The notes beneath the pieces are model-generated. The model ran no database searches. It was not told the DNA's origin and worked only from the letters and a program-made list of their open reading frames with translations. From positions 248,001-312,000 of the forward strand of contig JACKAP010000003.1 in NCBI GenBank assembly GCA_020635015.1: a stretch of DNA of 64,000 nucleotides, read 5' to 3'. This stretch comes from Calditrichia bacterium. GTDB taxonomy: Bacteria; Calditrichota; Calditrichia; RBG-13-44-9; J075. The position numbers and the translations under genes were made by a program. Of the stretch, positions 25,529 through 33,971 are shown piece by piece. Position 1 is the stretch's first letter; each line of letters begins with the position of its first letter.

Positions 25529-27697
25529 TCACACCAGCGCGCTTTCCATTCCGGAATCCTTCACGAATAAGCAGGAGGTATTGGTCCAGTCAGTAGCGCC
25601 GCGCATAAAGTCGAACGAGGGCTTTTCGCCCAGGCCGAAAATGTTGACGTCCGCTTTGGGAGCGGCTGCCAGCGCATCATGAAAGCCGCCCATGATCACA
25701 TGGAACTCGCTCAAGGCGGGCAGGCGGGCAATGTCATTCAGCTTACCGAGAAATTCGTGCATGCGCGCTTTTTCGGCGTCATCCATTGCAGTGGCCACCA
25801 GGTTCAGCTTACCGCCCCAGTTCTGCTGCAGGTGCAAGGCGATCAACACCCCGAGATGCCAGTTGGGGCTTTTCTCGCGCAGCCAGAGATTGATATCCTG
25901 CTGCATACCGAAAGCAACCCGGGGATGCTGGCGAAGCACCGCTACCCCCAGTTCGTCGCGCGAGGCTTCTACGATCATCTGCCCGAGTAGCTGTTCCTGT
26001 TTTTTGTCGTCTTCCAGGGTGAGGAAAAGGATGTTCGGGCGGAAGATGCTTCCTCTGAGGGTTTGCAGCACCATCTTGGAGCCATGCCCAAAATCCGCAT
26101 CTTCGATGACGGTGGAATTGACGAAGATATTCTGCCGTTTTAAGGGCGCCAGCAGTTCATTCAGGTCGCGGATATTCTGCTCCCGCTCCTTGGGGCTGAC
26201 CGTGAAGGCGAAGACGCTGCCGGCGGGATGGGTGATGTCGCGGATAAACAGCATCGGGCCGGACCAGACCCCGGGCACATCGACCGGCAGCAGCAGGTCC
26301 GGTTTCCAGGTCACCTGATGGCGGGGAAAACGGGCGGCAATCCGGGAGGCACGCTCTGCCAGCACCAGGAACATCCCGCCGCGGATATCGCCTCCTTCCT
26401 CCGCTTTTAGTTCCTTGCGGGTCAGCCAGATGTAAAGAAAAATAATAATCGCAATCGCCACCGCGCTGAAGACCGGATTGATCAGGAACATCATAAACGT
26501 GCATCCCACCGCCCCGAAGAAGGGGATAAAGCGGGGCACTTTCAAGGTTGGGCGGAAGCTGATGATCTTCATGCTTTGTTGGATGAATACCACCAGGTTT
26601 AACATGCCGTAGGTGATCAGGAAGAACATGGTGATCAGGGTGGCAAGCACATCCAGATTGCCCAACACGATCGCAAACACGATCACGATGCCGGTGAAGA
26701 TCATGGCATTGCGCGGCTCGTTGGTTTTGGTGCGCCGGGCAAAAGTCTCGGACATCGGCACGGTGCCGTGCTCGGCCAGGGCCTGGAGGATTCGCGGCGA
26801 GCCCAGGATGCTCCCTAAGGCAGAAGAGAAGGTCGCCGCCAGGATCCCGATCAGCACCAGGAAACCGTAGGAAGCGCGGTCGACCATAACCATTTGGTTG
26901 CTGCGCAAATCGATTGAATCGATATAGAGGCCCATCACTACCGCCAGGGCGATATAGATCACGAAGGTAATGCCGATTGCCCAGAGGGTGCCGCCGGGAA
27001 TCGATTTGCGGGGATCTTTCAGGTCGCCGGACATATTGGCCCCGGCCATAATCCCGGTAACCGCAGGGAAAAAGATCGCGAACACCTGCCAGAAGCCGGC
27101 ATCTTCGAAACCGCCAAGCAGCGGCAGTTCAACGACCGGCTGCTTGTCCATCGAGAAGAAACTCACCAGCGACAGCCCGATCAACACCATGATCACATAC
27201 TGGATGCGGATGGCAAACTGGGTGCTGACCACCGAGATGACCATCAACACCGCCCAGGTCAGCAGCGAAACCAGCAGCGGGGGATGATCCGGAAAGATGC
27301 CCAGCCAGCCTTCGGTAAAACCGATGATATACAGCGCTGCGGAAAGGGTTTGCGACACATAAAAGGGGATGCCCACGCTGCCCCCCGCCTCCAGGCCGAG
27401 CGACTTGGAAATGATCGAGTAAGCGCCGCCGGCGCCGATCTTGATGTTGGTGGTGATCGAAGCCATGGACAGGCCGGTGAAGAGGGTAATCGATTTCGCC
27501 AGGAGGATGATCACCACCGCTCCCAGCAGGCCGGCGTTGCCGACCACCCAGCCCAGGCGGAGGTACATGATCACGCCGAGAATGGTCAAGACCGTCGGTG
27601 AAAACACCCCGCCAAAAGTGCCGAACTTCGTCGCACTGCTGTCATCTTTTTTACCGCCGCCAGCGAAGGCGTTAATCGCGTCAAACGCTGCTTTCAT
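25529..27697 (-). CDS. Cation-chloride cotransporter-like (SLC12-type) permease
   Basis: A 722-residue protein with an APC-fold membrane part of about 12 helices (about 25-440). The N-terminal motif FGGVFSPTVLTILGVIMYLR and IGAGGAYSIISKSLGLEAGG are characteristic of the SLC12 / cation-chloride cotransporter family. A cytoplasmic C-terminal domain (about 455-722), as in SLC12 proteins, follows. The transported ions cannot be read from sequence; Na+/K+/Cl- symport or amino acid transport are the options. ATG 27697 is preferred to a TTG two codons upstream; AAAGGGA precedes it. The stop codon almost touches the right arm of the 25371-25527 repeat. Confidence 0.88.
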   Translation of the reverse strand: MKAAFDAINAFAGGGKKDDSSATKFGTFGGVFSPTVLTILGVIMYLRLGWVVGNAGLLGAVVIILLAKSITLFTGLSMASITTNIKIGAGGAYSIISKSLGLEAGGSVGIPFYVSQTLSAALYIIGFTEGWLGIFPDHPPLLVSLLTWAVLMVISVVSTQFAIRIQYVIMVLIGLSLVSFFSMDKQPVVELPLLGGFEDAGFWQVFAIFFPAVTGIMAGANMSGDLKDPRKSIPGGTLWAIGITFVIYIALAVVMGLYIDSIDLRSNQMVMVDRASYGFLVLIGILAATFSSALGSILGSPRILQALAEHGTVPMSETFARRTKTNEPRNAMIFTGIVIVFAIVLGNLDVLATLITMFFLITYGMLNLVVFIQQSMKIISFRPTLKVPRFIPFFGAVGCTFMMFLINPVFSAVAIAIIIFLYIWLTRKELKAEEGGDIRGGMFLVLAERASRIAARFPRHQVTWKPDLLLPVDVPGVWSGPMLFIRDITHPAGSVFAFTVSPKEREQNIRDLNELLAPLKRQNIFVNSTVIEDADFGHGSKMVLQTLRGSIFRPNILFLTLEDDKKQEQLLGQMIVEASRDELGVAVLRQHPRVAFGMQQDINLWLREKSPNWHLGVLIALHLQQNWGGKLNLVATAMDDAEKARMHEFLGKLNDIARLPALSEFHVIMGGFHDALAAAPKADVNIFGLGEKPSFDFMRGATDWTNTSCLFVKDSGMESALV

Positions 27698-27824
27698 ACG
27701 CAAAATCCCTTTGGTTTGATGAACGGAGCCCTTTGGGGCTAATCGATGTGGAAAAATAATACGGAACTTCGGTCACCGGGAACGTGACGGGGATGGAAAA
27801 AAGATAAATAAAAATACAAAAACG

Positions 27825-27871
27825 AGCATAATATCGTATGCCCCAGACTGCGGGGCATACGATATTATGCT
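27825..27871 (-). terminator. Perfect 20-bp hairpin, probable terminator of the 27995-28603 gene
   Basis: AGCATAATATCGTATGCCCC (27825-27844) pairs perfectly with 27852-27871 across a seven-base loop. Read on the reverse strand it is followed by CTCGTTTTTGTATTTTT, suiting termination of the outer-membrane protein gene. The spacer 27698-27994 also holds the repeat at 27901-27977; nothing else was seen there. Confidence 0.7.
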
Positions 27872-27900
27872 TTTACACATTGTGGATTGAGTTTTTTAAA

Positions 27901-27977
27901 ATTACAGATTCCTCGGCTGGCGCCTCGGAATGACGCGCCGTTGTCATTTCGAACATTGTATGTGAGAAATCTATAAC
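27901..27977. repeat. GTCATTTCGAAC...GAGAAATCT inverted repeat
   Basis: The left arm ATTACAGATTCCTCGG...CGGAATGACG and the right arm GTTGTCATTTCGAAC...GTGAGAAATCTATAAC are degenerate inverted copies. They belong to the same family as 21066-21154 and 30835-30923. Confidence 0.75.
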
Positions 27978-27994
27978 GGCAATGTCAACACCCC

Positions 27995-28603
27995 TTAGAA
28001 GCCCAGACCGACCAGCAGGGTGAGCGAACGGTTTTTGGCTTCGCCGGTATCGGAATCTGACACGTTTGACAATCCCAGGGTATAGCGGGCATCGATGGTG
28101 ACGAAGCTGACCAGGGCATTGAACTTCAGCCCCAGGCCGACCACCGCACCGAGGTCGGAGCTTTTAAAAAAATCTTGATCCGAATTGACTTCCGGATCGA
28201 AACTCTCACTCAGTTTGAAGCCCAGGGCCGGACCGGCGTGCACATTATAGCTCATGGTGGGCGCCAGGGGAATGCTGATCTTCGCCAATACCGGCACTTC
28301 CAGGTAGGTCAGCTTGGTGGTTGATTCGCCGCCGGCATCGGATTTGAATTTCGAGCCTTTTTGGGAGAAGAGGCCTTCCACCTGGATATCGAGGGGGCCG
28401 AGCAGGTCAAGTTCAATAAACAAACCGCCGGCGACCCCGGTTTGGGATGAGGTACTGGCGCCCTCCGGTTCCGGATCCAGGCTGAAGCTGGCAAAGTTCA
28501 AGCCGCCTTTCAGGCCTTTGTTCACCGACATCTGGGCGCTTGCATCGAACGAGAACAACATCACCAGCGCCGCCGCTAAACCAACCGTCAATAATTTTTT
28601 CAT
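27995..28603 (-). CDS. Small outer-membrane beta-barrel protein
   Basis: A 202-residue exported protein with signal peptide (MKKLLTVGLAAALVMLFSFDASAQ). The mature part alternates polar and aromatic strands: GLKGGLNFASF, GLFIELDLLGPLDIQVEGLFSQKG, LTYLEVPVLAKISIPL, and a C-terminal strand ending LLVGLGF. This matches the porin-like outer membrane protein beta-barrel families common in Bacteroidota, probably eight strands. The C-terminal Phe is typical for BAM-mediated insertion. Function unknown. AAAGGAGTAGCG precedes the ATG. Confidence 0.88.
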   Translation of the reverse strand: MKKLLTVGLAAALVMLFSFDASAQMSVNKGLKGGLNFASFSLDPEPEGASTSSQTGVAGGLFIELDLLGPLDIQVEGLFSQKGSKFKSDAGGESTTKLTYLEVPVLAKISIPLAPTMSYNVHAGPALGFKLSESFDPEVNSDQDFFKSSDLGAVVGLGLKFNALVSFVTIDARYTLGLSNVSDSDTGEAKNRSLTLLVGLGF

Positions 28604-28773
28604 CGCTACTCCTTTGCAGTTTGAATGAGACTTCGGTTAACATAAACCTTAATTTATGGAAAAACAACTGAAAACTAGCTCAGTGATCTCTGTGGCTCTG
28701 TGGCGGCAGTTAAGAGGTTTAGCTTGCATTAGGTAGGCGCTTCCGCTAAATTTAGCAGCAAAAAAGGCACCCG

Positions 28774-30768
28774 ATGGATCGATTCAAACTGGTTTCCAAA
28801 TACAAGCCCACCGGGGATCAGCCCCAGGCGATCGAGCAGTTGGTGGAAGGCATCCGCGAGGGCAGCCAGTTCCAGACCCTGCTGGGCGTGACCGGCAGCG
28901 GCAAGACCTTCACCATGGCCAATGTGATTGCCGAGATCAACCGCCCGACCCTGATCCTCTCCCATAACAAGACCCTGGCGGCGCAGTTGTACGGCGAGTT
29001 TAAGCAGTTCTTCCCGGAAAACGCGGTGGAGTTTTTCATCAGCTACTACGATTATTACCAGCCGGAAGCCTATGTGCCGAAGAGCGATACCTATATCGAA
29101 AAAGACAGCTCGGTGAATGAGGAGATCGAGCGCCTGCGCTTGAAGACCACCGCCTCGATCATGTCGCGGCGCGATGTGGTCATCGTGGCCAGCGTTTCCT
29201 GTATCTACGGGATCGGCTCGCCGCAAGATTACTATAATCTGATGGTGCTGCTGCAGAAAGGGCAGGAAATCGACCGCTACGAACTCTTTGGCAAGCTGAT
29301 CGACATCCAATACACCCGCAACGATATCAGCCGCGACCGCGGCACTTTCCGGGTCAAGGGCGACATCATCGAGATCTATCCCGCCTACGAGAAATACGCC
29401 ATCCGCATCGATACCTTCGGCGATGATATCGAGAAGATTGAATATCTCGACATCGTCAGCGGGGAGATTCTGGAAGAAGTCGATCAGGTGCTGATCTTCC
29501 CAGCCACTCACTTCGTTACCACCCCGGACAAACTCAAGCTGGCGATCGAGGCAATCAAACTTGAACTGGCGGAACGGCTGGCGGAACTGCGCGGCCGGAA
29601 CCAGTTGCTGGAGGCGCAGCGCCTGGAGCAGCGCACGCACTTTGATCTGGAGATGATGCAGGAACTGGGCTATTGCAGCGGCATCGAGAACTATTCCCGG
29701 CACATCGCCGGGCGCAAGGCGGGCGACCCCGGCTACACCCTGATCGATTTTTTTCCGAAAGATTTCCTGCTGATCGTTGACGAATCCCACCAGAGCCTTC
29801 CCCAGATCCGCGGGATGTACCACGGCGACCGCTCGCGCAAGCAGACCCTGGTCGATTACGGCTTCCGCCTGCCCAGCGCCCTGGACAACCGCCCGCTGAA
29901 GCTGGATGAGTTCATGGACAAGATCCACCAGGCAGTATTCGTATCCGCCACCCCGGCCCCCTTCGAAGTCGAGCTCTCCGGCGGCGTGGTGGTGGAGCAG
30001 ATCATCCGCCCCACCGGCCTTGTCGATCCGGAAATTGAGGTACGGCCCACCGAGGGACAGATCGACGATCTGATCGAAGAGATCCGCCAGCGAGTGGAGA
30101 AGCAGGAGCGCACCCTGGTGCTGACCCTTACCAAACGGATGTCGGAGGACCTTACCGACTATCTCAAGGGGCTGGGCATCCGGGTAGCGTACGTGCATTC
30201 GGAAATCGACGCCCTGGAGCGGGTCGACCTGCTGCGCGACCTGCGCCTGGCCGAGCATGACGTGCTGGTGGGGATCAATCTGCTGCGAGAAGGGCTGGAT
30301 CTGCCGGAAGTATCCCTGGTGGCGATCCTGGATGCGGATAAAGAAGGCTTCCTGCGCTCCGAAGTCTCGCTGCTGCAGATCGCCGGGCGGGCAGCGCGCA
30401 ATGTGCACGGGAAGGTGATCTTCTACGGCGATAAGGTCACCAAAGCAATGCAGACGACGATGGAAGAAACCGCCCGCCGCCGGGAAAAGCAGGTGGCCTA
30501 CAACCAGGAGATGGGCATCACCCCGCAAACCATCTACAAGACGGTGGAAGAGATCATGCAATCGACTTCAGTGGCCGATGTGCGCAGCAATTATAAACCC
30601 GACACTAAAAAAACCGCCCGGGAATTCGAATATATGGACAAGCTGACCGGGCAGGAACTGATCGAACAGCTGGAACAGGAGATGAAAGCAGCGGCGCAGA
30701 AACTGGAATTCGAAAAAGCCGCCCGGCTGCGGGATCAGATATTGAAGCTCAAAGGGAAGATTTCTTAA
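28774..30768 (+). CDS. uvrB: Excinuclease ABC subunit B
   Basis: The DNA-damage verification helicase of nucleotide excision repair (664 residues, normal length). Walker A is GVTGSGKT (38-45). The beta-hairpin region that inserts between strands is SYYDYYQPEAYVP. Helicase motifs include VDESHQSLPQ, LDNRPLKLDEF, VSATPAPFE and GINLLREGLDLPEVSLVAILDAD split over motifs V-VI. The C-terminal UVR motif (about 626-661), which binds UvrC, ends the protein. It works with UvrA and UvrC, which are not in the window. AAAAAAGGCACCCG precedes the ATG. Confidence 0.98.
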   Translation: MDRFKLVSKYKPTGDQPQAIEQLVEGIREGSQFQTLLGVTGSGKTFTMANVIAEINRPTLILSHNKTLAAQLYGEFKQFFPENAVEFFISYYDYYQPEAYVPKSDTYIEKDSSVNEEIERLRLKTTASIMSRRDVVIVASVSCIYGIGSPQDYYNLMVLLQKGQEIDRYELFGKLIDIQYTRNDISRDRGTFRVKGDIIEIYPAYEKYAIRIDTFGDDIEKIEYLDIVSGEILEEVDQVLIFPATHFVTTPDKLKLAIEAIKLELAERLAELRGRNQLLEAQRLEQRTHFDLEMMQELGYCSGIENYSRHIAGRKAGDPGYTLIDFFPKDFLLIVDESHQSLPQIRGMYHGDRSRKQTLVDYGFRLPSALDNRPLKLDEFMDKIHQAVFVSATPAPFEVELSGGVVVEQIIRPTGLVDPEIEVRPTEGQIDDLIEEIRQRVEKQERTLVLTLTKRMSEDLTDYLKGLGIRVAYVHSEIDALERVDLLRDLRLAEHDVLVGINLLREGLDLPEVSLVAILDADKEGFLRSEVSLLQIAGRAARNVHGKVIFYGDKVTKAMQTTMEETARRREKQVAYNQEMGITPQTIYKTVEEIMQSTSVADVRSNYKPDTKKTAREFEYMDKLTGQELIEQLEQEMKAAAQKLEFEKAARLRDQILKLKGKIS

Positions 30769-30774
30769 CTACTT

Positions 30775-30980
30775 AATCCACGGATTACACGGATTAGCAC
30801 GGATTAACTGCTTTATGCTTTGATGGGTAATATTTGCAGGTTCCTTTCCGGCGGATACCGGGACATTGGAATGATGCAACGTCGTCATTTCGAACGCAGT
30901 TTGTGAGAAATCTGTAACTGCAAAGAACTTGGTCAACAGGCATTGAAACAGATCCGTGTTAATCCGTGTAATCCGTGGAC
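30775..30980. repeat. Composite palindrome: CCACGGATTACACGG arms around a GAGAAATCTGTAAC repeat
   Basis: The outer arms are AATCCACGGATTACACGGAT (from 30775) and its inverted copy (30951-30980). Nested inside, 30835-30923, lies a copy of the GTCATTTCGAAC...GAGAAATCTGT family bounded by TTGCAG and CTGCAA. It fills the gap between uvrB and the TPR gene. Confidence 0.85.
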
Positions 30981-31011
30981 TTTAAAACAAGGGTATTAAG
31001 ACTGCAGGATT

Positions 31012-32565
31012 ATGAGAAAACATTCTTTCATTATATTCTCAATATTGTTGATAGGATTTTCCTGCCTCCAGGCGGGGCAGCTGCCGTATACCCTCGACAG
31101 TTTGATCACTGCCGGGAAGCAGGATATCTATGATCTCAAATTTAAACAGGCCGAGACGCACTTTATCAAGGCACAGCAACTGTTTCCAGGGTATCCGCAC
31201 GGATATTTTTACCAGGCCTACATCACGGTGCTGGTGTATTCGATGGACCAGAGCAACGAAGCGCTTGAGGAGACGCTTAAAGCGCAGGTAGACAGGGCGA
31301 ACGAAGTGGCGGAATCGTTCCAGACGATTTTTGAGGATGATCCGGAGAGCTATTTTATGCTGGCCTTGACCAGCGGAATCCAGGCCACCTACCATGTGCT
31401 CAACCGCAATTTCGTGCGCGGCTATCTCAGCGGGCGGAAGACCAAGGGCAATCTGGAGAAGGCGGTGGCGCTGGATTCGGCGTATTATGACGCCTATTTT
31501 GGCCTGGGGCTGTTTCATTATTATGCTGATCTGCTGCCGGGCATGATCAAGTTCATCGCCGGTATTCTTGGCTTTGAGGGCGACCGGGAGCAGGGCATGC
31601 GGGAGATCCTCACCACCTCACGCAACGGGAAACATTTCCAGGTGGAAGGTGAGTTCATGTACTATTCCATTTCCTATTTCCTGGAAGGTGACAAAATGAA
31701 CGCCCTGCGCGGGCTGCGCCAGCTCTATGCCCGCTATCCCCACAACCAGGCGATCGGCCTGATGATCGCCTACCATTACCGGCGCAGCGGGTTTGTGGAA
31801 AAATGTATCGAAACCTGCGAACGTTTTGGCGACGAGCATGCCGATTTCCTCCCTCAATTAACCAATTTGAAGTATTACAACATGGCGGTATGCTATTTCG
31901 AGTTGAATGAGTTCGAAAAATCGGACTCCCTGATCACGCGGCTGGAGGAACTGCCCACCCGTAAATCGAAATATTACCAATCGGCAATCCAATTTTACAA
32001 AGGCCGGCTGGCCGATATCCGGGGGGACCGCCAGGAAGCCCTGGCCCGCTATGAACGGATCGAGAATCATAAGCAGTCGGAATACTGGCGCTTTCTTTCG
32101 CGTATGTACGTCAAATATCCGGTCGACTCACTGATGCGCGAATATCTCATCGCCGACAATTTGCTGGGCAGCCGGCGCTATGAAGCCAGCTATCATAAAA
32201 GCCTGGCCTTGAAAGGCGATCTCGATGCCGGGCGGCGCAGCGTCAATCCCAATGCAGAATTTTTGATTTTCGACCTGCTGGCGCGCAACCACTTTTACCA
32301 GCGGCGCTACCGGGAGTCGCAGACGGTATACAGCGAGTTCGTTCCCCGGCTGGATCAAATGGAGGATGAATTCCATCGCGCCTGGATCTACATTCATTAT
32401 CAACGCTGCCTGCGCACCCTGGAGGAGTTCGATCTGGCGGAGCAGATGCTGGCCAAAGCGAACTCGCTGGATGACAGCTTTACCCGGATTATTGTCGAAC
32501 GGGAAAAGTTTATGCTAAAGAAGCGGCGCAGCCAGCTCGGGCAGGATCAACATGATGACGATTAA
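31012..32565 (+). CDS. Exported tetratricopeptide-repeat protein
   Basis: A 517-residue protein with a signal peptide (hydrophobic residues 6-21, SCLQAGQ) and helical repeats of TPR type through most of its length. Examples are KFKQAETHFIKAQQLFPGYPHGYFYQA (split here as helix A and helix B of one repeat), YNMAVCYFELNEFEKSDSL and YQRCLRTLEEFDLAEQML. The mature protein should be periplasmic. The conserved central block YYDAYFGLGLFHYYADLLP is found in other TPR proteins of this lineage as I recall. A scaffold or complex-assembly role is likely; no partner is visible. It is followed 15 bp later by purD. Confidence 0.82.
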   Translation: MRKHSFIIFSILLIGFSCLQAGQLPYTLDSLITAGKQDIYDLKFKQAETHFIKAQQLFPGYPHGYFYQAYITVLVYSMDQSNEALEETLKAQVDRANEVAESFQTIFEDDPESYFMLALTSGIQATYHVLNRNFVRGYLSGRKTKGNLEKAVALDSAYYDAYFGLGLFHYYADLLPGMIKFIAGILGFEGDREQGMREILTTSRNGKHFQVEGEFMYYSISYFLEGDKMNALRGLRQLYARYPHNQAIGLMIAYHYRRSGFVEKCIETCERFGDEHADFLPQLTNLKYYNMAVCYFELNEFEKSDSLITRLEELPTRKSKYYQSAIQFYKGRLADIRGDRQEALARYERIENHKQSEYWRFLSRMYVKYPVDSLMREYLIADNLLGSRRYEASYHKSLALKGDLDAGRRSVNPNAEFLIFDLLARNHFYQRRYRESQTVYSEFVPRLDQMEDEFHRAWIYIHYQRCLRTLEEFDLAEQMLAKANSLDDSFTRIIVEREKFMLKKRRSQLGQDQHDDD

Positions 32566-32580
32566 TCTGAAGGAAAGACC

Positions 32581-33852
32581 ATGAATGTGCTGATCATCGG
32601 CGGCGGTGGCCGCGAACATACCCTGGTGTGGAAAATTCGCCAGCATCCGGAAGTGAAACAGATCTACTGCATCCCCGGCAATGGGGGCATCGCTGCACTG
32701 GCGGGATGTCCGGCGCTGGATGCCGGCGACTTCCCCGCCCTGGCGTCGTTTGTGCGGGAGCGGGAGATCGGCTTTACGGTAGTCGGCCCGGAGCAGCCGC
32801 TGGTGGATGGGATTGTCGATTATTTTGAAGCGGAGAAACTGCCGATCTTCGGCCCTAACCGCTCGGCCGCCCGCCTGGAAGGCAGCAAGATCTTCTCCAA
32901 ACAACTGATGGCCAAATATGATATTCCTACTGCCGGCTTTGCCGAATTCGACCGGGTTGAGGCGGCGCTGAAATATTTAAGCCATCTACCCGAACAACCG
33001 ATCGTGGTCAAAGCCGACGGCCTGGCGGCGGGCAAAGGCAGCATCGTCTGCCCTGATCTAAACAGCGCCCGGGAGGCGGTCGACGCCCTGATGCGCCAAA
33101 AAATTTTCGCCGCCGCCGGCAGCAAGGTTGTGATCGAGGAATTCATGACCGGTGAGGAGGTGAGCATTTTCGCCATTACCGACGGGCGGGATTACCTCAC
33201 CCTCACCCCGGCGCAGGATTTCAAGCGGGCTTTAGACGGCGACCGAGGCAAGAATACCGGTGGCATGGGCAGCTATGCTCCAACCCCATTTTTGACCCCG
33301 CAACTGCGCGAGGTGGCACTGCGCACGATCGTCGAGCCGACCTTTGCCGCCCTGCAGTCGGAGGGAATCGATTACCGGGGCGTGCTTTATTTCGGCCTGA
33401 TGCTCACCTCCGGGGGGCCGAAGGTGATCGAATTCAACTGCCGCTTTGGCGATCCGGAAACCCAGGTGGTGCTGCCGCTGCTGGGCAGCGATCTGCTGGA
33501 GATCCTGCAGGCGGTGCACAACCGCACTTTGGGCAAACTTCGGGTTGAACTGAAACCCGCCTACGCCGCAGCGGTGGTGCTGGCCGCCGGAGGCTATCCT
33601 GATGCATACGAAAAAGGCCGGGAAATCAGGGGCATTCCGGAAAACCGTGACGACCTGCTGGTATTCCATGCCGGCACCCGCCGGGAGAGTGGCCGGCTGT
33701 TAACCAACGGCGGGCGGGTGATGGCGGTGACGGCGCTTTCGGAAGCAAGCCTGCAGGCGGCGACCGAAAAAGCCTATCAAGCGGTGGCACAGATACACTT
33801 TGACGGCATGCATTTCCGCCGCGACATCGCCCGGCGGGCGTGGGAAGGGTAG
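32581..33852 (+). CDS. purD: Phosphoribosylamine-glycine ligase
   Basis: The second enzyme of purine biosynthesis: ATP + phosphoribosylamine + glycine to GAR. Length is 423 residues, as usual. The N-terminal domain begins MNVLIIGGGGREHTLVWKI, with GPEQPLVDGI following. The ATP-grasp domain shows GLAAGKGSIV and EEFMTGEEVS, and the metal-binding EFNCRFGDPETQVVLPLL. The C-terminal domain contains VFHAGT and GGRVMAVTA. GAAGGAAAGACC precedes the ATG. No other pur gene is nearby. A near-perfect 25-bp inverted repeat follows 31 bp after the stop. Confidence 0.97.
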   Translation: MNVLIIGGGGREHTLVWKIRQHPEVKQIYCIPGNGGIAALAGCPALDAGDFPALASFVREREIGFTVVGPEQPLVDGIVDYFEAEKLPIFGPNRSAARLEGSKIFSKQLMAKYDIPTAGFAEFDRVEAALKYLSHLPEQPIVVKADGLAAGKGSIVCPDLNSAREAVDALMRQKIFAAAGSKVVIEEFMTGEEVSIFAITDGRDYLTLTPAQDFKRALDGDRGKNTGGMGSYAPTPFLTPQLREVALRTIVEPTFAALQSEGIDYRGVLYFGLMLTSGGPKVIEFNCRFGDPETQVVLPLLGSDLLEILQAVHNRTLGKLRVELKPAYAAAVVLAAGGYPDAYEKGREIRGIPENRDDLLVFHAGTRRESGRLLTNGGRVMAVTALSEASLQAATEKAYQAVAQIHFDGMHFRRDIARRAWEG

Positions 33853-33883
33853 ATGGCCTTGCCGATTTTGGGAAATAAAAGAT

Positions 33884-33942
33884 AGATGTTGGATGTTAGA
33901 TGTTGGATATATTTGCCATCCAACATCTAACATCCAACATCC
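33884..33942. repeat. Hairpin of GGATGTTAGAT units (25-bp arms)
   Basis: Positions 33884-33908 (AGATGTTGGATGTTAGATGT...) and 33918-33942 are inverted copies that match at 24 of 25 positions, with a nine-base loop. Each arm is itself an eight-base tandem (GATGTTRG). It sits between purD and the next lipoprotein gene. Confidence 0.9.
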
Positions 33943-33971
33943 AAATCAGTTAACCAATCCGGGAGAGATCT

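Noticed and set aside
28729..30561. A 610-codon open frame antisense to uvrB
   Set aside because: It mirrors the codon bias of a fully conserved uvrB gene, has no ribosome binding site and no recognisable motif.
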